The notes below the pieces were generated by a model, which did no database searches, was not told the DNA's origin, and saw nothing but the letters and a program-made list of their open reading frames with translations. 64,000 nucleotides of DNA from Rhizobium sp. (GTDB lineage Bacteria; Pseudomonadota; Alphaproteobacteria; Rhizobiales; Rhizobiaceae), in contig JAHHDR010000024.1 in assembly GCA_019739215.1 (NCBI GenBank), positions 62,001-126,000 on the forward strand. The letters are read 5' to 3'. Positions 1 through 9,211 of this stretch are shown here, one piece after another. Position 1 is the stretch's first letter. Each line of letters opens with the position of its first letter. The translations under genes and the position numbers were made by a program.

Positions 1-389
1 AGGCGCTGACCAATCCCAGCGACATCGAGCTCGAGGATATCGAGGCGGCCGTGCCGGTGCGCGGAGACCTCGTCGCGCGGATCAAGGCCAGCGGCGCCAA
101 GTATGATCGCGACACCGACAAGCTCGACATGACGGCGCCCTTCGAGGTGCAACTGTCCTCCGGCCTCAGTGCCAAGTTCCGGTCGGCGCATCTGGATGCG
201 CGGGGCGGGATCATGCTGTCGGACGATGCGGTTTCGATCACCGCCAAGGGCGCGACCCTGGTTGCGAACAGCCTCAAGATAACCGATAAGGGCAGGATCA
301 TGACCTTCTCCGGCAATGTCCGCCTGGAGGTCGAGCCGACGGCAGTCCGCCGGACCGCCGAAGACGTCAAGGCAACCAGCGAGCAATAG
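1..389 (+). CDS. lptC: LptC, LPS export protein (3' part)
   Basis: C-terminal part of the bitopic inner-membrane protein that passes lipopolysaccharide from the LptBFG extractor to periplasmic LptA. The reading frame is open from base 3, so the N-terminal membrane anchor lies outside the window. What is visible is a beta-rich periplasmic domain with the alternating pattern of the LptC/OstA jelly-roll fold, for example LSSGLSAKFRSAHLDARGG. The identification rests mainly on its position: it sits 13 bases upstream of lptA and lptB, the usual lptC-lptA-lptB order in Rhizobiales. A GTG at 51 is internal to the gene and is not its start. Confidence 0.85.
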   Translation, partial: ALTNPSDIELEDIEAAVPVRGDLVARIKASGAKYDRDTDKLDMTAPFEVQLSSGLSAKFRSAHLDARGGIMLSDDAVSITAKGATLVANSLKITDKGRIMTFSGNVRLEVEPTAVRRTAEDVKATSEQ

Positions 390-402
390 GACGCAGTCGA
401 CA

Positions 403-927
403 ATGCGCGCACTTCGTATTTCCGCCCTCGTGGCCGCCGCGACACTCTGCCTCGGCATGTCGCATGCCGCCCATGCCCAATCGAAAAACAGCGGGCTGGC
501 ATTGTCCAACGACAAGCCGATCCAGATCGAGAGCGACAATCTCGAGATCCGGGAGCAGGAGAAACAGGCCTTCTTCACTGGCAATGTGCGCGTGGCACAG
601 GGCTCGATGACGCTGCAGGCGGCCAAGATGACCGTCCACTACAAGAGCGGCGACAAATCGATCGCCACCGGGGGCGCGGATATCGATCGCATCGACGTGT
701 CCGGCAATGTCCGGCTGTCGTCGGCGACCCAGAAGGCGACGGCCGACAACGGCACCTTCAACATGGTCAGCGAGGTGCTGGTGCTCAATGGCAACCCTGT
801 CGTGCTCTCGGAAGGCGGCAATGTCTTCACGGGCTGCAAGCTGACCGTGCAGATGAAGTCCGGCCTGGCCAATCTCGGCAGCTGCGGCAACCGCGTCAAG
901 ATCCTGATCGATCCCAAGTCGAACTGA
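403..927 (+). CDS. lptA: LptA, periplasmic LPS bridge protein
   Basis: 174-residue periplasmic protein that forms the filament carrying LPS from LptC to the outer-membrane LptD/E complex. The ATG at 403 is followed by a clear Sec signal peptide with a hydrophobic core, LVAAATLCLGM, and a cleavage site near AHA-QS around residue 24. The OstA-like repeat region begins with KPIQIESDNLEIREQEKQ and continues with FTGNVRVAQGSMTLQAAKM, both typical of the LptA family. A longer frame beginning at 316 overlaps lptC and would bury the signal peptide, so it was rejected. The lptB start lies 5 bases downstream. Confidence 0.93.
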   Translation: MRALRISALVAAATLCLGMSHAAHAQSKNSGLALSNDKPIQIESDNLEIREQEKQAFFTGNVRVAQGSMTLQAAKMTVHYKSGDKSIATGGADIDRIDVSGNVRLSSATQKATADNGTFNMVSEVLVLNGNPVVLSEGGNVFTGCKLTVQMKSGLANLGSCGNRVKILIDPKSN

Positions 928-932
928 AGCCG

Positions 933-1739
933 TTGAAGATTCCATTCATCCATTCCTGGGGTGCGCGACGCCCGAGCCCCGATCCGCAGCGCGACCCCGC
1001 ACAGCAGGCGCGCTACGAGGGCACGCTGATCGCCCGCGGCATCACCAAGGCCTACCGTTCGCGTCGGGTGGTCAATGGCGTGTCGCTCGTGGTGCGCCGT
1101 GGCGAGGCCGTCGGCCTGCTCGGGCCGAACGGCGCCGGCAAGACGACCTGCTTCTACATGATCACCGGCCTGGTGCCGGTCGACCAGGGGCGCATCGAGA
1201 TCGACGGCAACGACGTTACCTGGATGCCGATGTACCAGCGCGCGCGCCTTGGCGTGGGCTACCTGCCGCAGGAAGCGTCGATCTTCCGGGGGCTGACCGT
1301 GGAGCAGAACCTGCGGGCGGTGCTGGAACTGCGCGAGAAGAACCGGGACGCGCGCGAGCACAAGCTGGAATCGCTTCTTGCCGAATTTTCCATCGGCCAT
1401 CTGAAGGATTCACCGGCGGTGGCACTGTCGGGCGGCGAGCGGCGCAGGCTCGAAATCGCCCGCGCGCTGGCGACCGATCCCGCCTTCATGCTGCTCGACG
1501 AGCCGTTTGCCGGCGTCGATCCGATCTCCGTGGCCGATATCCAGAATCTCGTCCGGCACCTGACGCGCCGCGGCATCGGGGTGCTGATCACCGACCACAA
1601 CGTCCGCGAGACGCTCGGGCTCATCGACAGGGCCTATATCATCCATGCCGGGGAGGTGCTGACCCACGGACGCGCTGCCGACATCGTCAGCAATCCCGAT
1701 GTCCGGCGGCTCTATCTTGGCGACAATTTCAGCCTCTGA
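933..1739 (+). CDS. lptB: LptB, LPS export ABC ATPase
   Basis: 268-residue cytoplasmic ATPase that powers LPS extraction through LptFG. Motifs in order: Walker A GPNGAGKTT, the Q-loop in YLPQEASIF, ABC signature LSGGERRRLEIARAL, Walker B MLLDEPFAGVDP and the H-loop ITDHNVRETL. These closely match the LptB/YhbG family. The start is a TTG at 933, five bases after the lptA stop, so translation is probably coupled. The N-terminus carries about 25 extra, basic and proline-rich residues compared with the roughly 240-residue E. coli protein, which is common in Rhizobiales. Confidence 0.95.
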   Translation: MKIPFIHSWGARRPSPDPQRDPAQQARYEGTLIARGITKAYRSRRVVNGVSLVVRRGEAVGLLGPNGAGKTTCFYMITGLVPVDQGRIEIDGNDVTWMPMYQRARLGVGYLPQEASIFRGLTVEQNLRAVLELREKNRDAREHKLESLLAEFSIGHLKDSPAVALSGGERRRLEIARALATDPAFMLLDEPFAGVDPISVADIQNLVRHLTRRGIGVLITDHNVRETLGLIDRAYIIHAGEVLTHGRAADIVSNPDVRRLYLGDNFSL

Positions 1740-1792
1740 CCCTTGGCGCGGATGCTCCAGGCCCAGACATTTACCGTTCCGCGCGATTTCTC

Positions 1793-1821
1793 CTTGACCC
1801 GGTCGGACCAATAAGCAATTT
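1793..1821 (+). promoter_or_regulatory. candidate sigma-70 promoter for rpoN
   Basis: CTTGAC at 1793-1798 and CAATTT at 1816-1821 are 17 bases apart, in the 155-base gap between lptB and rpoN. The -35 fits the alphaproteobacterial CTTGAC consensus. The -10 is weak. rpoN may also be transcribed from the lpt genes. Confidence 0.35.
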
Positions 1822-1894
1822 TTGGGCCAGTTCCCCCTTTCGGGGAGCCGGGTCCCGGTCGGACCCCATAGCCGCGAGGAGTACAGCGTCCGCC

Positions 1895-3430
1895 ATGGCC
1901 TTGTCCGCAAGCCTGCTTTTGCGACAGACCCAGTCGCTGGTGATGACGCCCCAGCTGATGCAGTCCATCCAGCTGTTGCAGATGACTTATATCGAGCTCA
2001 ACCAGTTCATAGCCGCCGAGGTCGAGAAGAACCCGCTCCTGGAGCTTTCCTCCGCCGATGGCTCGTCCGACTATGAAGGACAGGGCCGCGAGGACGGTGA
2101 CGGCAGGGGCGAGCGCCAGGACGGCGAGTCCGACGCCGACCGGCAGCGCCCAAGCCAGACCGAACGCCTGACGGAGGCGCTGGGCGGCGGCTTCGACAAT
2201 GTCTACCAGGACGATGCCGGCCCACGTAAGGCGGATGCGCCGGAACTGCTCAGCCAGTGGAAATCCATGCCGGGCAGCCTTGGCGAGAGCGGGGAGGCCT
2301 ACGACCTCGATGATTTCGTCGCCGGTCAGATCACGCTCAAGGATCATGTGGCCCAGCAGGTGCCGTTCCTGCTGCACGATCCCATCGAGAGCCTGGTGGC
2401 GCGCCACCTGACCGACCTGCTCGACGACTGCGGCTATGTCCACCACGGCCTGGACGAAGTTGCCGCGACGCTCGGCAAGAAGCCGGCAGAGGTCGCCGCG
2501 GTGCTCGAAAAGCTGCAGACGCTGGACCCACCCGGCATTTTCGCCCGCTCGCTCGGTGAGTGCCTGGCGCTCCAGCTCAAGGCGCGCGATCGCTTCGACC
2601 CGGCGATGGAAGCGCTCGTCGCCAATCTCGACCTGCTGGCGCGACGCGACTTCCAGTCGCTGAAGAAGATCTGCGGCGTCGACGAGGAAGACCTGCTCGA
2701 CATGCTCGCCGAGATCCGGACGCTCGACCCCAAGCCTGGCAACGGCTTCGAGACTTCAGGCACCGAGACCGTGGTTCCTGACGTCATCGTGCTGCCGGCG
2801 CCCGACGGTGGCTGGACGGTCGAACTCAATCCGGAGACCCTACCGCGCGTCCTCGTCAACCAGGACTATTACCAGCGCGTTTCCGGTCCCTCCGCGCGCA
2901 ATGATGGCGACAAGGCATTTCTGGCCGAGTGCCTGCAGAATGCGAGCTGGCTCACCCGCAGCCTCGACCAGCGCGCCCGCACGATCATGAAGGTGGCGAC
3001 CGAGATCGTGCGCCAGCAAGACGCGTTCCTCGCCCTCGGCATCGACCATCTCAGGCCGCTCAACCTCAAGACCATCGCCGACGCGATCAAGATGCACGAG
3101 TCGACGGTCAGCCGCGTCACCTCCAACAAATACATGCTGACGCCACGTGGCCTGTTCGAGCTGAAGTATTTCTTCACGGTGTCCATTGCCGCCGTCGAGG
3201 GTGGCGAGGCGCATTCCGCCGAGGCCGTCCGGCACCGTATCCGGATGATGATCCAGGAAGAGCGGCAGGACGGCGTGCTCTCCGACGACGATATCGTGGA
3301 TGCACTCAAGGCAGGCGGCATCGACCTCGCCCGCCGGACGGTGGCGAAGTACCGGGAGGCGATGAACATTCCTTCATCCGTGCAACGCAGACGCGAAAAG
3401 CGCGCCCAGGCCAGCGTCGGAACGGCCTGA
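1895..3430 (+). CDS. rpoN: RNA polymerase sigma-54 factor RpoN
   Basis: 511-residue sigma-54, the factor that recognises -24/-12 promoters and needs an AAA+ activator. The N-terminal region I is Gln/Leu-rich (LRQTQSLVMTPQLMQSIQLL) and binds activators. An acidic linker (residues about 55-95) follows, then the core-binding domain, an HTH (KTIADAIKMHESTVSRVTSN) and the diagnostic RpoN box ARRTVAKYRE at residues 479-488 near the C-terminus. All regions are present at normal length. The position between lptB and hpf/ptsN is the classical one in Rhizobiales, where the PTS-Ntr genes cluster with rpoN. Confidence 0.97.
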   Translation: MALSASLLLRQTQSLVMTPQLMQSIQLLQMTYIELNQFIAAEVEKNPLLELSSADGSSDYEGQGREDGDGRGERQDGESDADRQRPSQTERLTEALGGGFDNVYQDDAGPRKADAPELLSQWKSMPGSLGESGEAYDLDDFVAGQITLKDHVAQQVPFLLHDPIESLVARHLTDLLDDCGYVHHGLDEVAATLGKKPAEVAAVLEKLQTLDPPGIFARSLGECLALQLKARDRFDPAMEALVANLDLLARRDFQSLKKICGVDEEDLLDMLAEIRTLDPKPGNGFETSGTETVVPDVIVLPAPDGGWTVELNPETLPRVLVNQDYYQRVSGPSARNDGDKAFLAECLQNASWLTRSLDQRARTIMKVATEIVRQQDAFLALGIDHLRPLNLKTIADAIKMHESTVSRVTSNKYMLTPRGLFELKYFFTVSIAAVEGGEAHSAEAVRHRIRMMIQEERQDGVLSDDDIVDALKAGGIDLARRTVAKYREAMNIPSSVQRRREKRAQASVGTA

Positions 3431-3800
3431 ACCTCCGCCAAATCCGAGCGGACGGACAATTTTTGCGAGAATGATTACCCACTGAAATATTGCGGCGCGG
3501 CCTTGACGCCGTGCCCCCATGCCTTCTAAGGACCCGCGCTCAATGGGACTGCGCAGGGCGAAGTGCCTCATCAGACCCCTTGGAAGGTGGAACGGCTTGG
3601 CATAGACTGCGTTCCGATATGCGTCATCGCACTGGGTGAACCGCATCGGAGGGCACCGGTTCTCGAAGGCCGGAATTGGTCTTTGTCGCCGGACGTTCCG
3701 CAACCATCCAAGTGCTGGGATTCGCCCGGGATTCGGGGTCCGGCCCAGGCGGAGGAGACTATGAGGACTTCGAAACTTCGAATGCAGGAAGGATAACACC
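3431..3800 (+). promoter_or_regulatory. rpoN-hpf intergenic leader with candidate promoter
   Basis: 370 bases without a convincing gene. CTTGAC at 3502-3507 and TCTAAG at 3525-3530 are 17 bases apart and form the best promoter candidate for hpf-ptsN, leaving a leader of about 265 bases. A TTGGCAT...TGCG motif near 3596 resembles a sigma-54 promoter, but its GG-to-GC spacing is 10 instead of the required 12. A short frame at 3563-3796 has no recognisable similarity. Confidence 0.35.
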
Positions 3801-4379
3801 ATGAGCGTGCGTGTAACCGGCAAGCATATGGACATTGGCGACTCGTTCAGAACCCGGATCACCGGGCAGATCAACGATGCGATCGCGAAGTATTTCGACG
3901 GCGGGTATTCCAGCCAGGTGCTCGTGGAGAAGTCCGGTTCGCGCTTCAGTGCCGATTGCAAGATCCATCTGGACTCGGGTGCCAACCTCCATGCCGAAGG
4001 CAAGGCGAACGATCCGCAGGTCGCGTTCGAGAGCGCGTTCGAGCGGATCGAGAAGCGTCTCCGCCGCTACAAGCGCAAGCTCCGCGACCATCATCACGGC
4101 GAAAACCGCGCTGCGCAGGAAATCCCCTATACCGTGATGGAAGGCGGCGGCGCGGAGGAGGACGAGGAGGAAGTCCAGGAGAACTTCGCACCTGCCATCG
4201 TCGCCGAGACCACGAAGAAGCTTGCAACGATGACCGTCGCCACCGCCGTGATGGCGCTGGACATGACGGACGAACCGCTGCTCGTGTTCCGCAAGCCGGG
4301 CTCCTCGGAGCTCAATATTGTATATCGCCGCAATGACGGTAATATCGGCTGGATTGATTCCGCCAATATCAAAGGCTGA
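3801..4379 (+). CDS. hpf: long-form ribosome hibernation promoting factor
   Basis: 192-residue long HPF. The N-terminal sigma-54-modulation/HPF domain (residues 1 to about 100) occupies the mRNA and tRNA sites of the 30S subunit in stationary phase. The C-terminal domain (about 135-192, with PLLVFRKPGSSELNIVYRRN) mediates 70S dimerisation into 100S particles. The basic stretch RIEKRLRRYKRKLRDHHHGE and the acidic linker EEDEEEVQEN separate the two. AGGAAGGATAACACC provides a good ribosome binding site before the ATG. The gene lies between rpoN and ptsN, as in other alphaproteobacteria. Confidence 0.95.
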   Translation: MSVRVTGKHMDIGDSFRTRITGQINDAIAKYFDGGYSSQVLVEKSGSRFSADCKIHLDSGANLHAEGKANDPQVAFESAFERIEKRLRRYKRKLRDHHHGENRAAQEIPYTVMEGGGAEEDEEEVQENFAPAIVAETTKKLATMTVATAVMALDMTDEPLLVFRKPGSSELNIVYRRNDGNIGWIDSANIKG

Positions 4380-4463
4380 CAAAGCCCGCGAAGGTGCATT
4401 GAAACCCCGGGTCGGCGGGCGACCGCCGGTCCGGGCATACAGGGCCGAAAAAGGACAAGATGA

Positions 4464-4925
4464 ATGGCTTTGGCGGACATTCTGCAGCCGGAAGGAATTA
4501 TTCCGGCGCTCCGTGTGCATACCAAGAAACAATTGCTTGTCGAGCTCGCATCCAACGCCTCCAAGATCACCGGCATTCCGGAACGTGAAATCTTCGATGT
4601 CGTGCTGCAGCGCGAACGGCTTGGTTCCACAGGCGTCGGCGCCGGCATCGCCATTCCCCACGGCAAGCTGAAGGCGCTGACCAAGATTACCGGCGTGTTT
4701 GCACGACTTGAGACACCCGTCGATTTCGAAGCCCTGGACGACCAGCCCGTCGACCTCGTCTTCATGCTACTGGCGCCGGAAGGCGCAGGCGCCGACCACC
4801 TCAAGGCACTGTCACGCATTGCCCGGGCGCTGCGCGACCAGGATCTGGTGGCGCGACTTCGGTCGTCAGAAACGGTGCCGGCGATCGAGGCTTGCCTCAA
4901 CCAGGAACAGGCTTCCGCCGCCTGA
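4464..4925 (+). CDS. ptsN: nitrogen-PTS EIIA component PtsN
   Basis: 153-residue EIIA-Ntr, terminal phospho-acceptor of the PtsP-NPr-PtsN chain that adjusts nitrogen and potassium physiology through protein contacts. The phosphorylated histidine is His66 in GAGIAIPHGKL, and the surrounding fold matches the EIIA(fru)/Ntr family. Length is normal. The gene follows hpf by 84 bases. It is the last recognisable gene of the conserved rpoN block, since the next gene is on the opposite strand. Confidence 0.95.
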   Translation: MALADILQPEGIIPALRVHTKKQLLVELASNASKITGIPEREIFDVVLQRERLGSTGVGAGIAIPHGKLKALTKITGVFARLETPVDFEALDDQPVDLVFMLLAPEGAGADHLKALSRIARALRDQDLVARLRSSETVPAIEACLNQEQASAA

Positions 4926-5081
4926 TCCGCCCTGCCGCCGCCTCCGGCCAGAAGCGTTCATTTTCGACCGCCTGACGTCTCGCCCTCGGTCGTCCGCGTG
5001 CTGGACGAGGCCGGCCCATGCTTCCAGTTCTTCCCCTTCCGTGAACCATCCGGTCCGGTTTCTCTGAACGCTGTCCAGCCC

Positions 5082-6026
5082 CTATCCGACGACCCACGCC
5101 CAGAAGATCACGCTCACCACGCCGATGGCGGTGGTCAGCGTGATCGTCGTGGCAGCGAGGCTTTCGGCGGTGCGGAACTGTGCGGCGATTAGCCAGGCAT
5201 TGACGCCCGTCGGCACCGCAGCGGTGAGGACGAGCGCGGCCTGCCAATCCGGGCTGAGGCCGAGCATGATCGAGAAGGCCATCACGCAGGCGGGAAGCAG
5301 GAACAGCTTGAGCGCGGTGGCGGCCGAGGCGAGCGGCAGGTTGCCGCCGGCGCGGTAGCGATGCATCGCCATGCCGAGCGAGACCAGCGCGGCCGGCCCG
5401 GCGATGGCCGACATCTGGTCGGCCATCAGTTTGGGCACGCCGGTGAGCGGGATGCCGGAAAGGTTCCAGGCGATGCCGCCCAGCACGCCGAAGACGAGCG
5501 GGTTGCGGCTGAGGCTGACGACAAGGTAGCGCAGCAGCTCGAACCATCTCACCGGGGGCTTGCCGATGTCGCGCCGCTCGGCGCGCTCTATCAGCAGTGA
5601 ACTGGCGATCATCAGCACCGGCAGGTGGACGGCGATGAGGATCGAGATCGCCACCAGCCCCTCGTCCCCCACCGTGCGCTCCACCAGCGGCAGGCCGACG
5701 AAGACGGTGTTGGCGAAGCCCGACGACACGCCGGCCACGGTGGCGGTGCGCTGGTCCGTCCGGAACAGCCGCGAGGCGATCACATGTCCCACCGCCCATG
5801 TCACCGCCACGCCGCCGAAATAGGCGATCCACAGGCGGAAGGGAAAGGCGCCGTGGAACTCGGCCTGCGCCAGCGTGCGGAAGATCAGCACCGGCACCGC
5901 GAGCTTGAAGACGAATTCGGACAGTGCGATCCCGGCCTCTGCCTTGAGATAGCCGGTCGCGACGATCAGCCACCCGATGAAGATCATCAGGAAGACAGGC
6001 AGCACATTGTGGACGACGTCGAGCAT
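5082..6026 (-). CDS. AEC-family (auxin efflux carrier-like) transporter
   Basis: 314-residue integral membrane protein with about ten hydrophobic helices. It begins MLDVVHNVLPVFLMIFIGWL and contains the AEC signature SSGFANTVFVGLPLVERTVG in the first half and VPTGVNAWLIAAQF in the second. AEC proteins export or import organic anions such as malate or malonate. Nothing here points to a specific substrate. The gene converges on ptsN and is transcribed away from the thioesterase gene, so it appears monocistronic. Confidence 0.85.
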   Translation of the reverse strand: MLDVVHNVLPVFLMIFIGWLIVATGYLKAEAGIALSEFVFKLAVPVLIFRTLAQAEFHGAFPFRLWIAYFGGVAVTWAVGHVIASRLFRTDQRTATVAGVSSGFANTVFVGLPLVERTVGDEGLVAISILIAVHLPVLMIASSLLIERAERRDIGKPPVRWFELLRYLVVSLSRNPLVFGVLGGIAWNLSGIPLTGVPKLMADQMSAIAGPAALVSLGMAMHRYRAGGNLPLASAATALKLFLLPACVMAFSIMLGLSPDWQAALVLTAAVPTGVNAWLIAAQFRTAESLAATTITLTTAIGVVSVIFWAWVVG

Positions 6027-6170
6027 TGGCGCGTCATAGCCCCTTCATGCGCCGTCGCAAGCCCGCAGACGCGCGCTGGCGGAAAATATATCCGCAACGG
6101 CGCGGGGAAATCTTGTTAAGACGCGCTGCGGGTGGCAATTTCGCAGCCGCGAAAGGAATCACGCAATTCC

Positions 6171-6620
6171 ATGGCCAGCGACCAGCTACACGACTTCAGG
6201 GACCGGATCCGGGCCTCCTTCGACCGGCAGGGTGCGATGGCGCTCATCGGCGCCGAACTGACCCGCATCCAGCAGGGAACGGTGGAGATCGAGCTCTCGA
6301 ACCGGCCGGAACTGACCCAGCAGCACGGCTTCCTGCATGCGGGCGTGATCTCGGCTGCGCTGGACAGCGCCTGCACCTATGCCGCCTATACGATGATCGA
6401 GCCCGACGTCTCGATCCTGACCATCGAATTCAAGGTCAACCTGCTGTCGCCGGGCAAGGGCGACCGCTTCCTGTTCCGTGGCGAGATCACCAAGCCGGGC
6501 TCCAACATCATCGTCGCCGATGGCCGGGCCTATGCGATCGGCGACGGGCCGGCCAAGCTGATCGCCTCGATGACGGGCACCAAGATGGCGCTGCGCGGCC
6601 GGGAGGATATCCGCGGATGA
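6171..6620 (+). CDS. PaaI-type hotdog thioesterase
   Basis: 149-residue hotdog-fold acyl-CoA thioesterase of the PaaI/YigI type. Visible features are the active-site loop TQQHGFLHAGVISAALDSA (HG...HAGV followed by an acidic residue on the long helix) and the following strand LTIEFKVNLLSPGKGDRF. The frame is open from a GTG at 6132, but the ATG at 6171 gives the normal family start (MASDQLHDF), with AAAGGA upstream. The stop overlaps the ATG of the nucleosidase gene by four bases, so the two are translationally coupled. Confidence 0.8.
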   Translation: MASDQLHDFRDRIRASFDRQGAMALIGAELTRIQQGTVEIELSNRPELTQQHGFLHAGVISAALDSACTYAAYTMIEPDVSILTIEFKVNLLSPGKGDRFLFRGEITKPGSNIIVADGRAYAIGDGPAKLIASMTGTKMALRGREDIRG

Positions 6621-7267
6621 GTGCCGTGCTGAAGACAGTCGCGGGCAAGGCCCTGCTCTACGTCATGGCAGCGGATGCCGAATATGGCCCGCATCTCAAG
6701 GCCCTGTTCCAGCCGGTCATGACCGGGGTCGGTCCGGTCGAGGCCGCCGTGACCTTGACACGCGTGCTCGCGGAGCTTGCGCAGGACGGTCGCAGGCCGG
6801 ATCTGGTCGTCTGCCTCGGATCGGCGGGCTCGGCGACGCTGGAACAGGCCGAGGTCTACCAGATCACCTCCGTTGCGTATCGCGACATGGATGCCTCGGC
6901 CTTCGGCTTCGAGAAGGGAAAGACTCCCTTCCTCGACCTGCCGGCGGTGGTGCCGCTGCCGATCCGCATTCCCGATGTGGCGGAGGCGACGCTGTCTACC
7001 GGCGCCAATGTCGTCTCCGGCCCCGCCTACGCGGCGATCGACGCGGACCTGGTCGAAATGGAGACCTTCGCCATCCTCCGGTCCTGCATGAGCTTCGGAA
7101 TCCCGCTTGTCGGCCTGCGCGGCATTTCCGACGGCAGGGTCGAGGTGCACCACATCGACGACTGGACGGAATATCTCCACGTCATCGACGAGAAGCTCGC
7201 CGGCGCGGTGCGGACCCTGGAACAGGCGATTGCGGATGGCCGGCTTGGTGGCTTCCCGACCGGATAG
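6617..7267 (+). CDS. MTA/SAH nucleosidase-like phosphorylase-superfamily protein
   Basis: 216-residue member of the PNP/UDP phosphorylase superfamily. MTGVGPVEAAVTL is the N-terminal glycine-rich loop, VEMETFAILRSC carries the Met-Glu pair that binds ribose hydroxyls, and GLRGISDGR contains the catalytic Asp of 5'-methylthioadenosine/S-adenosylhomocysteine nucleosidases. The likely role is salvage of MTA or SAH. The first ATG compatible with the fold is at 6617; a longer frame upstream is an artefact of the overlapping thioesterase gene. Confidence 0.8.
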   Translation: MSAVLKTVAGKALLYVMAADAEYGPHLKALFQPVMTGVGPVEAAVTLTRVLAELAQDGRRPDLVVCLGSAGSATLEQAEVYQITSVAYRDMDASAFGFEKGKTPFLDLPAVVPLPIRIPDVAEATLSTGANVVSGPAYAAIDADLVEMETFAILRSCMSFGIPLVGLRGISDGRVEVHHIDDWTEYLHVIDEKLAGAVRTLEQAIADGRLGGFPTG

Positions 7268-7319
7268 GCGTCCTTCGTCCATCCGCCGGGAAAACTGCGG
7301 CAAAGCCGCCGCAACCCGG

Positions 7320-7348
7320 TTGCCATCAGGCGTTTCGTTCTTTATAGG
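7320..7348 (+). promoter_or_regulatory. candidate guaA promoter, possibly leaderless
   Basis: TTGCCA at 7320-7325 and TATAGG at 7343-7348 are separated by exactly 17 bases. The guaA ATG begins at 7355, seven bases after the -10 element, which is where transcription would start. No Shine-Dalgarno sequence is visible before the ATG. Confidence 0.5.
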
Positions 7349-7354
7349 CCCGAC

Positions 7355-8929
7355 ATGACCCAGATATCGACCCCGGCAGCCCCTTCCGACACCGTTCTCA
7401 TCATCGATTTCGGCAGTCAGGTGACCCAGCTCATCGGCCGGCGCGTGCGCGAGGCAGGCGTCTATTCCGAGGTGATCCCCTTCCAGTCGGCCGAAGAGGC
7501 TTTTCACCGGCTCCGCCCCAAGGCGGTGATCCTGTCGGGCAGCCCACATTCGGTGCTCGACGAGGGCAGCCCGCGGGCGCCGCAGGTGGTGTTCGATTCC
7601 GGCCTGCCGATCCTGGCGATCTGCTATGGCCAGCAGACCACGGCAATCCAGCTCGGCGGCAAGGTCGAGGGCGGGCATGCCCGCGAGTTCGGGCGCGCCG
7701 ATGTCGAGATCCTCAAGGCGAGCCCGCTGTTCGAAGGCTTCTGGGAGGTCGGCAAGAAATATCCTGTCTGGATGAGCCATGGCGACCGCGTCACGGTGGC
7801 GCCCGAGGGCTTCGAGGTCATCGGCGTTTCCGAAAACGCACCCTTCGCGATCACGGTCAACGAGGCGAAGCGCTATTACACGACCATGTTCCATCCGGAA
7901 GTGGTCCACACGCCCGACGGGGCCAAGCTGCTCTCCAACTTCGTCCACAAGATCGCCGGCATCCCCAGCGACTGGACCATGTCGGCCTATCGCGCCCGCG
8001 CCGTCGAGGCGATCCGCAAGCAGGTCGGCTCGGGCCGCGTGCTCTGCGCACTGTCCGGTGGCGTCGATTCCTCGGTGGCCGCACTGCTGATCCATGAAGC
8101 GATCGGCGACCAGCTGACCTGCGTGCTGGTCGACCACGGCCTGATGCGCAAGAACGAGGCGCGCGACGTCGTCGCCATGTTCCGCGAGCACTACAATCTG
8201 CACCTTGTGCATGTCGATGCGTCGGACATGTTCATCAATGCGCTCGAGGGCGAGAGCGACCCGGAGACGAAGCGCAAGACCATCGGCCGGCTGTTCATCG
8301 AGGTCTTCGAGGAAGAGGCGAAGAAGCTCGGCGGCGCCGACTTCCTCGCCCAAGGCACGCTCTATCCCGATGTGATCGAAAGCGTCTCCTATTCCGGCGG
8401 CCCCTCGGTCACGATCAAGTCGCACCACAATGTCGGCGGCCTTCCCGCGCGCATGAACATGCAGCTCGTCGAGCCGCTGCGCGAACTGTTCAAGGACGAA
8501 GTCCGCGTGCTGGGCAAGGAACTCGGCCTGCCGGATTCGTTCATCGGACGCCATCCTTTCCCGGGTCCGGGCCTCGCCATTCGCTGCCCGGGCGGCATCA
8601 GCCGCGAAAAGCTCGAAATCCTGCGTGAAGCCGACGCGATCTATCTCGACGAGATCCGCAAGGCCGGCCTCTACGACAAGATCTGGCAGGCCTTCGCCGT
8701 CCTGCTGCCGGTGCAGACCGTCGGCGTGATGGGCGACGGCCGCACCTACGAATTCGTCTGCGCGCTCCGCGCCGTGACCTCGGTCGACGGCATGACGGCG
8801 GATTTCTATCCTTACGACATGAACTTCCTCGGCCGCGCCGCCACCCGCATCATCAACGAGGTGCGCGGCATCAACCGGGTGGTCTACGACGTGACCAGCA
8901 AGCCGCCGGGCACGATCGAGTGGGAATGA
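7355..8929 (+). CDS. guaA: GMP synthase (glutamine-hydrolysing)
   Basis: 524-residue bifunctional enzyme converting XMP to GMP with ATP and glutamine. The N-terminal class I amidotransferase domain has its nucleophile Cys90 in AICYGQQ and the His/Glu pair in MFHPEVVHT. The ATP-pyrophosphatase domain has the P-loop [12 protein letters not shown], and the C-terminal dimerisation domain ends GTIEWE. Full length and intact. The 3' end is a documented integration target for genomic islands, and a decayed integrase lies 282 bases downstream. Confidence 0.98.
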   Translation: MTQISTPAAPSDTVLIIDFGSQVTQLIGRRVREAGVYSEVIPFQSAEEAFHRLRPKAVILSGSPHSVLDEGSPRAPQVVFDSGLPILAICYGQQTTAIQLGGKVEGGHAREFGRADVEILKASPLFEGFWEVGKKYPVWMSHGDRVTVAPEGFEVIGVSENAPFAITVNEAKRYYTTMFHPEVVHTPDGAKLLSNFVHKIAGIPSDWTMSAYRARAVEAIRKQVGSGRVLCALSGGVDSSVAALLIHEAIGDQLTCVLVDHGLMRKNEARDVVAMFREHYNLHLVHVDASDMFINALEGESDPETKRKTIGRLFIEVFEEEAKKLGGADFLAQGTLYPDVIESVSYSGGPSVTIKSHHNVGGLPARMNMQLVEPLRELFKDEVRVLGKELGLPDSFIGRHPFPGPGLAIRCPGGISREKLEILREADAIYLDEIRKAGLYDKIWQAFAVLLPVQTVGVMGDGRTYEFVCALRAVTSVDGMTADFYPYDMNFLGRAATRIINEVRGINRVVYDVTSKPPGTIEWE

Positions 8930-9096
8930 TACAGGCCCATCCGAGCGCCGCCGATTTTTCGCTGTGATACGACCTAACATACTGTAAAAAAATAAATCCC
9001 TCCCATGCCTATCGACATCTATCGGTGGGCACAGATGGCGTTCGTCGGCCCCGCTGACGGGCCTCACCCCCATTGATCAACCGGAAAAACGAAAGC

Positions 9097-9203
9097 ACCG
9101 TCATGTCAAACGAGGCCAATGACGGTACTTTTTCGATCTAATACACTGAAATATAAGCGTTTTCTACGCCATCGGCCTCCAAAAACCGCCTGACGGTACT
9201 TTT
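9097..9203 (+). repeat. repeated putative integrase arm sites
   Basis: The 13-mer TGACGGTACTTTT occurs twice in direct orientation, at 9120-9132 and 9191-9203. The inverted core ACCGTCAT lies at 9097-9104. All copies are in the 282-base gap between guaA and the integrase fragment, and the last one ends 8 bases before its ATG. Such spaced repeats beside an integrase gene are typical arm-type binding sites. The rest of the gap shows no gene. Confidence 0.5.
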
Positions 9204-9211
9204 CCGCAAGG

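Noticed and set aside
3596..3612. Sigma-54 promoter before hpf
   Set aside because: The spacing between GG and GC is 10 bases instead of 12.
6530..9073. 847-codon minus-strand frame over guaA and the nucleosidase
   Set aside because: It is the high-GC shadow of two well-conserved plus-strand genes and shows no domain.
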